Source: Hordeum vulgare subsp. vulgare
Lineage: Eukaryota; Streptophyta; Magnoliopsida; Poales; Poaceae
Assembly (NCBI RefSeq): GCF_904849725.1
Contig: NC_058521.1
Span: 342,410,638-342,474,637 of the forward strand
Reading direction: 5' to 3'
Length of the DNA: 64,000 nt
Numbering within the stretch: position 1 is the first letter of the stretch; each line of letters opens with the position of its first letter. Position numbers and translations under genes: made by a program. The notes beneath the pieces are model-generated. The model was not told the origin of the DNA. It did not search any database and saw only the letters and a list, made by a program, of their open reading frames with translations. Below are positions 1 through 9,340 of the stretch, piece after piece.

Positions 1-3000
1 GTGGAAGGCCACCATTATGTAATCGGTCAAGAAGTGACAGGTCATCCGCAGCAGTAACCTCTTCTTCTTCCAGCTCTTCCTGTTCGGGCTCAGAGGTTAA
101 GACGGATTTACTGTCGCTGTCTACTTCAATGTTCTGGGGTGAAGTAGAGCGGTTCTTGAAACGTTTTTTGGACATACGTGTTTCTTGGAAAAATTCTCCT
201 TCATATGTGTCTGGGTTAATGTGAGGTTCGTAATCCTCTTCATTGAGGGTAGGTGGTCTAAAATGTGGTGGCACTTCATAAACGACATCCCAATCTTTGA
301 GATTTGGATCAGTTTGGCAGGCCCACGGTAGATAGAAAACTTGTGTCGCCTGTTGAGCCATAATATAGACATCGGGAACATCTAAGTGGGTGTTTTGGTT
401 GATTTCGACTAGTCCTATATGTTCATGAGTCCTTCTAGTCTCCCTCGGCTCAAACCAATAACATTTGAAGACTACGACGGTCGGTGGGTTTTCACCATAG
501 AATAGAAGTTCATAAATTGCTTCAACTCTTCCATAATACTCGGTGTCTCCTTCGCCGATAGCAGAGACAGAACAATTTGTAGTCTTTAGGTCGGGCATAG
601 ATAGCTCTTTGCCAAAGGTACGAAAGTGATACCCATTGATGTTGTATTTGTCAAATGAACGGACCTTATAGTCAAAACCATTAGCGACTTGTCTCAACTC
701 GGCGTCCATAGACTCTGCATCAGCCTACAAGTTTAATACGAAAGAATGGATGCATTAGCCGCAAATTAGACCAACAAATCAAATAGGCCCTTAATGGTAA
801 TTAATTACCCTTTGTTTGAACCAAGAGATGAAACCGGGATAGTCGCCTCCATGCTTTGCGAGAAGCTCATACTCTTCGACGGAATCCTTTTCGATGACCG
901 CTCCATCCGAGAATTCGGCGACGTATCGACTATATCAAATATCCGGGAATAAGAGTAGTTCAAAGCAATTAGAAGTTGCGGAACAATAAATTACCGAGAA
1001 CTTACTCGATGTACGGCCGCACTTCTGTTAGGTTGGTGAAGATATACAATGAAATGGTTCGCCATTCTTCGACATCCAACGATTTCCCTTTCGAAGCACC
1101 GGATGGTGCGAGCTTACCTTTGAATAGGCTGAGGTTGGATCGAACTTTTTCTCGATTGCCATCATTGTACCGAGGCTTCGGGTTATGCAAATGATGATTT
1201 TTGGCTTCGTAGTGTGCTGTCACGAAGTTTGCCGCCTCCTCAGTAATGAATGCCTCGGCCATCGATGCTTCAATTCTACGTTTATTTTTACACTTAGCTC
1301 GAAGCGTCTTCTGCATCCTCTCAGTTGAGTAGCACCATCGATTTTGAACAGGCCCCCCCATTCTTGCCTCGGTCGGGAGATGCAAAATCAAATGTTGCAT
1401 TGGATTAAAGAAGCCCGGTGGAAAGATCTTTTCTAATTTGCAGATCAACTCCGGCGCCAACTCTTCCATTTCATCTAGCACGCCAGGCGATAGTTCTTTC
1501 GCACAAAGAGAACGGAAGAAATAGCTCAGCTCTGCCAGTACTAGCCATTCATCCTCAGGGATAAAGCCACGCAACATCACCGGCATTACCCGCTCAATCC
1601 ATATGTGCCAATCATGACTCTTGAGCCCAAATATTTTCAATTTCTCAAGACTCGCTCCCCTCTTTAGATTCGCAGCATACCCATCGGGGAACATCAACCG
1701 CATTTTCACCCACAATAGCATTTCCCTCATAGCTGGCCTTTCAAGATTGAACCATGCCTTTGGCTTCGCTATGCTTTGCTTTCCTTTCCGTTGTCGCAAG
1801 TTTTGCAACGGTCTATCACATAGAACCTCCAGGTCGATTCTAGCCTTAGGATTATCTTTTGACTTCCCCCCTATGCCGAACAATGTACCAAAAATGGCCT
1901 CCGCAATATTCTTTTCAGTGTGCATCACGTCAATGTTGTGTGGGCAAAGGAGGTCTTTGAAGTAAGGGAGATCCCATAAGCATGACTTGTGAGTCCAGGC
2001 GTGTTCCGTATTATACCCTTTGAAGTATCCTGGACGCAAAGGATCAGGCTCAAGAGCGTTTAACTGATCAAGGGTCTGTTGGCCTGTCAACGCAGCTGGT
2101 GCAGTGTTTTTGACAACTCTACCTTTGATGAAATTCTTCTTGTCTTTTCTGAACTTATGGTCAGGATCCAGGAATTGTCTATGCATGTCGAAGCAAGAAT
2201 ACTTGCGACCAGCCTGCAGCCAACGGAACTGAAGAGCTGCCTTGCATGTGGTGCACGGGAACCTTCCATGCACACACCAGCCAGCGAATAGCGCAAACGC
2301 CGGATAATCATGCGTCGAGTACATGTACCACACATGCATTTTGAAATTTGTTTTGGTAGCCGCGTCGTAGGTCTTGATCCCATTATCCCAGGCTTCTTGC
2401 AACTCATCCTTAAGCGGCTGCATGTACACATTCATATTCTTCCCCGGATAGTTGGGCCCTGGAATTATCAACGTCAGGAAAATGTTCTTTCTTCTCATAA
2501 TCTCTCCGGGTGGCAAATTTAGTGGAATGACAAATACAGGCCAACAACTGTATTGTGCTGCCGTCATACCATACACATTGAACCCATCCGTGCTGATGGC
2601 AACTCTAGGTTGTCTTGGATCTTCCGATTTATCCTTATGTAATGCATCGAAGTGCCTCCACGCAAAACCATCTGAAGTGTGTACCAGCATCTTGTTCCCA
2701 TCCGCATCTAGTTCGGTTCTTTTGCCCAATTTGTGCCATGTCATCTGTCTGGCCGTCTCTTCGACCATGAAAAGACGTTGAAGTCTTGGTACGATAGGCA
2801 GATATCGAAGAACACTAATGGGGATTTTGGTCTGATTCTTCTCACCCATGCCGTTGTCTACCACAATATACCTGGAAGAATTGCAAATGGGGCAATAGTT
2901 CAAGGCCGCATACTCAAGCCTAAATAAGGCACATCCATTCTCACAGGCATGTATCTTCTCATAGGGCATCTTAAGTACACGGAGGATTTTCTCTGACTGG

Positions 3001-3557
3001 TACAGGTTTGCAGGCAGTACATGGCCTTTGGGTAGAAAGCGTCCAAATATCGTCATCATCGCGTCGTAGCATTCTCTGCCTAGGTTGAATTGAGCCTTCA
3101 GAGCCATTACTTGCGCGATGGCATCCAGCTGACAAAGCTCAGTCTGCTCGTGGAGAGGACGTTTTGAAGACTCCAGCATTTCATAGAAGGCCTTTGCAGA
3201 TTCCTCCATCTCATCGTCCGAATCACGAGCATCATCAAAGTCTTGCACCATGTCTTCAATCCCGGTACCATGCTCGTCGGTGCGACGACGAATCACCTCA
3301 GCTCTGGCACGTTGGTCAGACTCACCATGAAAAGTCCACACCGTATAATTATGCGTAAAACCCCACTTCTGCAGGTGTTTACCCATTTCAAACTCTGTCT
3401 GCTTTTTCCAGTTGTCGCAGTTGGGACAGGGGCACCATGTTTTATGCTGGCCATTTGCAAATGCGGCTCTCACAAACCTCCTGGTTTTTGTTAACCATTC
3501 ATGGGTCATGTCTTTCTGACTAGGGTGACCAGTGTACATCCAAGCACGATCACTCAT
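1..3557 (-). CDS. CACTA transposase (TnpD/Tnp2 type), three exons seen, open to window edge
   Basis: This is the catalytic transposase of CACTA-1. Exon 1 is 3557-1006, exon 2 is 929-809 and exon 3 starts at 724 and runs off the window. Introns of 76 and 84 bp have GTAAGT/TAG and GTAATT/TAG borders, and the reading frame continues across both. Exon 1 holds an N-terminal transposase-associated zinc domain (C42, C44, C47, H61), the Tnp2 domain with candidate catalytic Asp in STDGFNVYG (residues 322-330) and NIDVMHTEKN (541-550), and a DUF4218-like region (about 640-770). Exon 3 carries the DUF4216-like part with FKCYWFEP and VFYLPWACQ. The ATG at 3557 matches the start of the CACTA-2 copy. No stop or frameshift is visible over about 1,130 codons, so the gene could be functional; the C-terminal end was not seen. 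Confidence 0.88.
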
Positions 3558-3693
3558 GTTGCCTAGCTACCTATGGGGGCACAAGAAATAAATATATAAT
3601 TCATCATCTATATTCATACGCTAATCAAGTTTGTCAGTTTTATTACGTCCATGCAACCTACACGCCAATAGGTAAAGATAGGTCCTAATCCCA

Positions 3694-3910
3694 CCCGAGT
3701 ATGTGTAGACTGGGTTCGTTTTCCCATGCTCTGCTCCAGATGCGACGCAGAATTTCGACAGCACCTCCCCGCTGTTCTCCTGATACACGTCTCGGCAATA
3801 AGCAGAGAGGATGTGTACCCGGAGAACAACAGGGGAGGCACTGACGAAATTCCGCATCGGATCCGGAGCACAGCATACGGGAAAACAAACCCAATCTACA
3901 CATACTCGGG
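3694..3910. repeat. 217-bp inverted repeat in the transposase leader
   Basis: The outer 16 bases CCCGAGTATGTGTAGA are perfectly inverted at 3895-3910. The arms continue for about 100 bp with mismatches (paired blocks include GTTTTCCC, CTCCGGATC-like and CCTCCCC..TGTTCTCC) around a centre near 3802. It lies between the predicted TATA box and the ATG, so a transcript would carry it as a long hairpin in its 5' leader. CACTA-2 has the same structure at 42048-42263. Confidence 0.85.
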
Positions 3911-3973
3911 CTGTCCATGGATAATGTTGGACAATTGGAAAGGATGGCGGTCATAAATATGCAAAGAAATGCA

Positions 3974-3981
3974 TATTTATA
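3974..3981 (-). promoter_or_regulatory. TATA box of the CACTA-1 transposase gene
   Basis: TATAAATA on the minus strand lies 417 bp upstream of the transposase ATG. It is part of a short palindrome (ATAAATATGCA, spacer, TGCATATTTAT; 3953-3980). CACTA-2 has the same box and palindrome at exactly the same distance from its ATG, which supports a real promoter. Inferred from sequence only. Confidence 0.6.
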
Positions 3982-4019
3982 GATGTCGCCCTTTCGAACG
4001 GGAGACGCATACTGGTCAC

Positions 4020-5754
4020 GCATACTCATGATTGAAGAAACCTATAGCTAGCAAGTTTCATCGGCACGAAGACCGGGACAGAGCAAATTAAGGGGGTAGG
4101 AGGAGAAGTCATTTTTGCTCACCAACAAACGCAAGGACGGAGCTCGTCCAACGCACGTGGAGGTCGTCGAACAACTGCACATTGAAATTCACCCGATCAA
4201 CACAAATATGATGTTTTTATAATTAACATAACTATATGACCTAACTCATAACTATGTGGGTCAGTGTCATCGGGGGTCGAAGGTCACTGGCGTCGGGGGT
4301 TGGGGTCGAAGGTCACTGGCCTCGGGGGTTGGGGTTTGATCGGGGATTCAATTTTGTTTTCTATGTTCTTTTTCTAGCATGTCCTTTGATGTGTTGTGTT
4401 CTCCAGAGATTCAATCATCAATCTTCTCATGTACAATCTTGGGATACTACATGGAGATCGGGTCCTAGCACAATTTTAGGCACGTGCTTAAGATCTAGAC
4501 TGCAATCCCAACATACTCAATTCAGAAAAGAGATGGTTTTGGGAGTCCGCTTTGATAAACTGGTGATAGGTAATATCTGAATGCATTGATTTTATACCTT
4601 TGTAACTATGCGTTTGTCCCATATACTAATTTTCTGATACTGTAAATTTTAGCATGGCATGCCATCTAAAATATCTGCATCCGGTGAGGAAAAGAAGAAA
4701 AAGCAATGACAGAATAATTTATATAGTTACAGAGCGGATGCATTGATATTTTTCTTAAGAGTAATATGAGGAGTTGAAGAAATCCAGGTGTGACATTTGT
4801 TCTGATGGAACTACTAGTCATAATCCAGAAGACAAGGGCACAAGGGCAACCAACAGATGATAAGAATGTAAGTTTTCTTCTTTTTTTGAAAAGGAAATAA
4901 CAATATAAGTGATTATGAGCACATATTTAATTGATAATCTGCTATAGAATCTGCTAGCTTAGACATAAAACCAGTTTTTACTATGGATATCTATGACCCA
5001 AAATCTCAGGACCGGCCCTGCCGCTGTGCCGTTGAATTTTGACGAAGAAACAAGAGACATAGTTTGACTAGAGGTGTATGCCCATACGTAGCCTGTCAGC
5101 ATCGCCTCCATGCCATCCTCATAAACAAATCCTATCAGCTTCATATCGATGTGTGCGTCCATGGCATCCTCGGGCAGCCATCAGCTGCAATGTTTTCCGT
5201 GTGCCCTATATTCGGATCCGACAAGGCGACAACAGTTCTCTCTGATCTCAGGTAATCTCTCCAGCTTGGCGTGCTGGTTTGATGATTTAATCTAGAATGG
5301 ATGACACACTCTGATGTACACATACATGTAGAATTTCAGGTTAGTCCGGACATGAGCGCATTGATCGGATCCTCATTCTCCTCCATGCAAAAACTGACGA
5401 CACACTTGGTAGAAAAATATGAGGTGATAATCTGCTGTCTGTACTTACCATCCATGTTCCCTATAAAGTTTCTCCTAGCTAATCGAACCAATATATATGC
5501 TGCCTTCTCTGGAAGTTGTATTTTTTTTATAGGTTCAGAAACAAATATGGTTGTGGGCAATAAAAAGCTTTTCATGCATCATTTTGGTTACTGGCATTAC
5601 TATTAGGTCATAGAATAACATACCTTATGTGCAGTCATTTTTCAGATATTTTGTTATCAACTCATTCAGTTGCATGCTAGTTTTAAAACAACCTCTGATA
5701 CATTGTTATTCGTATTTGATGCCATGGCGGGGTTGGTGAATTAACTATGTAATA
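4020..5754. other. CACTA-1 segment with no recognised gene
   Basis: AT-rich sequence with no counterpart in CACTA-2. A short direct repeat of the type GGGGTCGAAGGTCACTGGC occurs near 4260-4330. Several stretches have exon-like borders (for example 4406-4567 and 5340-5421), but their frames do not join and I recognise no product. It may contain further captured fragments or older insertions. Confidence 0.5.
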
Positions 5755-5835
5755 CTCCCTCTGTACCAAAATAATTGTTGTTGGGGAGAACTAGACTAGT
5801 TCTCCCCAACGACAATTATTTAGGTACAGAGGGAG
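5755..5835. mobile_element. Stowaway-like MITE, 81 bp
   Basis: The element is almost one perfect palindrome with ends CTCCCTCTGTACC and GGTACAGAGGGAG, which is the Stowaway terminal type. The left flank is TA, the expected target; the right flank is CA, one change from TA. It sits in the segment that also carries the VARICOSE-like fragment, about 300 bp before its first exon. Confidence 0.8.
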
Positions 5836-6143
5836 CAATAGATATGTTAATTAACGGGCTTATTTCAGTGAATTTGAACATTCTACTCATGAAATAATCA
5901 CTACCCACTAGGCTGTTACTGCGTGGTTGTTTGCTTGTGTGCTCATATTCAGCTATTTTAATTTGCAAAATAGTCTATGTAAAACTGTCCTGCAATTTAA
6001 ATGCTCAAGGAAGTGACTGAGGATTTCTGATGTCAATAATGATAACTGGTTATTCACTCCGCTCTTTCATGTGGGTATGAATTTTACCAAGTACTATATG
6101 AAAGTACATCTGTTTCTTATGACTTGTGTTCTTTCTTCTTTAG

Positions 6144-6440
6144 AGGGTCACGGATATGGCTTTCTTCGCTGAGGACGTCCATCGTTTAGCAAGGTACTGT
6201 GTAAGGAACAATAACATAGTCTGAATTTGTTCACCCAGTTGGTGGCAGAACAAAAAGTTATCTTCACTCTCCTTTGGAGATCACATATTTAACATTTGTT
6301 CTGGGGCCACGCCTCTTTATTATTTACTATAGAAAAACATCTAATCGTTATCCGTATTCTTTATTATTGCGTGGGGCATATATGCTAACTTGCTCTGTTC
6401 TTCTGCAGCGCAAGTGTGGATGGACGGATATACGTGTGGA
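6144..6440 (+). pseudogene. VCS-like: Captured fragment of a VARICOSE/EDC4-type WD40 gene (two exons and an intron)
   Basis: Exon 6144-6193 follows a CTTTAG acceptor and reads RVTDMAFFAEDVHRLA; it ends with GTACTG as donor. A 215-bp intron follows (6194-6408, ending TTCTGCAG). The next exon completes a Ser codon and reads ASVDGRIYVW before similarity stops near 6440. Together they match the WD40 segment following the RGHTQ motif in plant VARICOSE, the scaffold of the mRNA decapping complex (homologue of EDC4). The fragment keeps its intron, so it was copied from genomic DNA. It lies on the strand opposite to the transposase and is only about 27 codons long, so it cannot make a working protein. 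Identification is from memory of the family. Confidence 0.75.
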
Positions 6441-6469
6441 TGTACACTAACCTTGGTGGCTGCTGCTTG

Positions 6470-6905
6470 TAGATGGATGGGGGTTGGCTGGATGCAGACT
6501 TGACGGAGGTGGAGCCCGACGGCGACTCAACGACGGAGGCCGGACTACCGGAGGCGGAGCCGTCAACGCGCCCGCAAGGGGTGGCTGGATGCAGTACTGG
6601 ATGTGGAATTGCGGAGCCGCGGGGGAGCGGGTCGGAGGCGGAGGGGAGGGGAGGGGAGGGACAGGGAGAGGGCCAGCCGTCGCCCGCCGGACCTGGAATG
6701 GCTTACCGGCGGCAGACGGGACGGGGCCGCGGCGGCAGACGGGGCGGGGCGGCAGCGGTGGCGGCAGACGGGGCGGGGCGGCAGCGCCGGCGGCAGACGG
6801 GGCGGGGCGGCCGCGGCAGACGGGGCGGGGCGGCCGCGGCAGACGGGGCGGGGCGGCGGCGGCTGCGGCAGATGGGACTGGGCGGCGGCGGCAGACGGTC
6901 AGTTT
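6470..6905. repeat. GC-rich minisatellite near the CACTA-1 right end
   Basis: Variants of GGCAGACGGGGCGGGGCGGC are repeated in tandem (clearest 6710-6890). The overlapping open frames in all phases are compositional. CACTA-2 has a different GC-rich tandem repeat in the equivalent position (43340-43780). Confidence 0.75.
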
Positions 6906-6949
6906 CTTTCGTTTTGGTGTAACGCCGAGAGAGAGCGCCGTTTAATTCT

Positions 6950-7291
6950 TTTTTGGGGGTAACGTTGAGAGAGCCTTTGCCGTGTGCCTTAACTTGATTT
7001 GCCATCTGTGGGCGCACGGCAAAGAGCTGGCACCTCTTTGCCGTCTGCCTTTGGGATATTTGCCATCTGTGGGCACACGGCAAAGAGCTGGCACCTCTTT
7101 GCCGTCTGCCTTTGGGATATTTGCCATCTGTTAGCGGACGGTAAATAAAAGGCAGATGGCAAATCATCTCTATGCCATCAGTCTTTTCTTTACCGTCTGG
7201 TAGTTGTAAGCTGACGGCAAAGAACTTCTTTGCCGACCGTCAGCGCACGGCAAAGATTAGGCACATGGCAAATTTTCTGTTTCCAGTAGTG
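6950..7291. repeat. CACTA-1 right subterminal repeats and terminus
   Basis: TTTGCCGTCTGCC, TTTGCCATCTG and ACGGCAAAGAG occur many times in both orientations. A block of about 62 bp (from GCCATCTGTGGGC through TTTGGGATAT) is present twice in tandem. Such repeats are the binding sites for the accessory transposase in En/Spm elements. The element ends TTTCCAGTAGTG at 7291. Confidence 0.9.
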
Positions 7292-7330
7292 CACTAATAT
7301 ATCCTTAAGTTGTTTCCTTTCCCTCTAAAG

Positions 7331-9340
7331 GCTGATGCTAAGACGTGGTTCACTTCTCTTGCTCCTGGTTGTGTGCGTAGCCCGCAGGATATGATCTACT
7401 ACTTCTCTGAGAAATATTTTCCTGCCCATAAGAAGCAAGCTGCCTTGCAGGAAATATATAACTTTGCGCAAGTTTAAGAAGAGAGTCTCCCACAAGCTTG
7501 GGGGAGGCTCGTCCAGCTGCTGAATGCTTTGCCTGATCACCCTCTTGAGAAGAATGAAATACTTGATATCATCTATAATGGACTAACCGATGCTTCTAAG
7601 GACCACCTAGATAGTTGTGCTGGTTGTGTTTTCAGGGAACGAACCGTAGAACAAGCTGAGATCCTATTGAATAACATCTTGTGCAATGAGAATGCTTGGA
7701 CTATTCCTGAACCACCTCCGAAGCCAACTCCTAAGAAAAGAGGTATCCTATTCCTCAGTCCTGAAGATATGCAAGAAGCTAAGAAGTCTATGAAAGAAAA
7801 AGGCATTAAATCCGAAGATGTCAAAAATCTACCAACTATCGAAGAAATCCATGGTCTTGATAACCCGATACAGGTAGTAGAGGTAAATTCTCTTCGTAGA
7901 TTCAATAAGAGTGACATCCCTTTTGATAAACCTGCTAGCTTATGCCTAGATGAATTTGATAACTTTGTTGCCAAACAACAAAGTTTCAATGATTATGTTA
8001 GCAGACAATTGGAACAGAATGCTCGTATGCTTAGTCATTTAAGTGCTTGTGTGGACAGAAATGTCAATGATCTTAGGCTCTTGAGTAAACATGCCTCTAT
8101 GGTCACCACTCAAGTAGAACATGTACTTAAGGCTCAAAATGACCTGCTCAATGAGTTGAATGACAATTGTGTTAGAGTCGTCACTAGAGGCGGTAGAATG
8201 ACCCAGGAACCTTTGTATCCTAAAGGTCATCCTAAGAGAATTGAACAAGATTATCAAGGAGTTAGCACTGATGCACCTAGTCATCCTAGAAAGAAAAATA
8301 AAGATGATAGGAACTTGCATGCTAGCAACCCTGATGTTGTTACACTCGAGAGTCCAAACGATGTCTCTATATCTGATGCCGAAACACAATCTGGTGATGA
8401 ACATGAGCCTAATGATAGTGGTGATCATGATGATGATCAACCTAGCAATGATAAGGATTTGGAGATTGAACCTGTTGATATTGATAACCCACAACCTAAG
8501 AATAGGAGATGCGATAAGAATGACTTTATTGCTAGGAAGCATGGTAAATAAAGAGAACCATGGGTTCAGAAACCCAAGCCATTTCCTCCCAAACCATCCA
8601 AGAAAAAGGATGATGAAGATTTTGAGCGATTTGATGAAATGATTAGACCTGTCTTTCTGCAAATGTGTTTGACAGATATGCTCAAAATGTCTCCGTATGC
8701 TAAGTACATGAAGGATATTGTTACTAACAAGAGGAGGATACCTGAGGTTGAGATTTCCACCATGCTCGCTAATTATACCTTCAAGGGTGGAACTCCTAAG
8801 AAACTAGGTCATCCCGGAGTGCCCACTATACCTTGCTCCATTGAAGGCAACTACGTTAGAACTGCTTTATGCGACCTTGGAGCTAGTGATAGTGTTATGC
8901 CTCTTTCTCTTTATCGTAGGCTTGAATTGGACAAGTTGACACCCACTGAAATCTCTCTGCAAATGGCTAACAAATCAACTGCTTTCCCTATCGGCATCTG
9001 CGAGGATGTGCCTGTTGTGGTTGCCAACATTACTATCATAACCGACTTTGTTATTCTGGATATTACCGAGGATGATGCCATGGCGGTCATCCTTGGAAGA
9101 CCCCTTTTAAACACTTCAGGGGCTGTTATGGATTGCAAGAAAGGCAATTTCACTTTCCATGTCAATGGTAATGAGCATACGATGCACTTCCCGAAGAAAC
9201 AATATCGGGTACATTGCGACAATGCTATTGAAAAAACTTCATCGATTCTTATTGGGAGCTTTGAATGCCCTATACCTACTGTCAAGATGAAGTATGATTT
9301 GCTTATCAGGGATATGCACACCCCCATTGAGGTAACCTAG
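7331..9340 (+). pseudogene. gag-protease polyprotein with two nonsense codons
   Basis: One reading frame runs from the CACTA-1 junction to TAG at 9338-9340, broken only by TAA at 7475-7477 and TAA at 8549-8551. The first part is a retrotransposon gag domain (DMIYYFSEKYFPAHKK, then LPQAWGRLVQLLNALPDHPL). A long acidic linker rich in Asp and Glu follows (about 8340-8500). The last 230 codons are a retropepsin-like protease with the active-site region CDLGASDSVMPLSLYRRL (near 8870-8925) and the flap-side motif ILGRPLLNTSGAVMD (near 9090-9130). Both stops look like single-base changes, for example GAA to TAA at 7475. In an intact copy the gag would supply particles and the protease would process it; the polymerase would have to come from another element. 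The gag start is lost to CACTA-1. Confidence 0.85.

Larger units (their letters stand above)
1..7291 (-). mobile_element. CACTA-1: En/Spm-type DNA transposon, right part (left end outside window)
   Basis: The right terminus ends in CAGTAGTG at 7291, the inverted form of the CACTA end CACTACTG, and is preceded by many copies of TTTGCCGTC / GACGGCAAAG in both orientations (about 6950-7291). The transposase gene lies on the minus strand and points away from this end. The element sits in the gag region of a Gypsy-type element; the three bases after the terminus (CAC) would be the target duplication, but the left end is not in the window so this cannot be checked. Compared with CACTA-2 in the same window it has an open transposase and an extra, unrelated 2.2-kb segment (about 4250-6450) that includes a piece of a host gene. 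Subfamily probably Caspar-like, judged only from the subterminal motif. Confidence 0.92.

Noticed and set aside
5189..5421. Two exon-like plus-strand segments (near MFSVCPIFG and VSPDMSALIG) with GT/AG borders
   Set aside because: The frames do not join (one phase gives TGA at once) and I recognise no product, so no gene is called.
6473..7167. Overlapping ORFs of 119-154 codons on both strands
   Set aside because: They are made of a GC-rich tandem repeat and subterminal repeats; open in all frames by composition.
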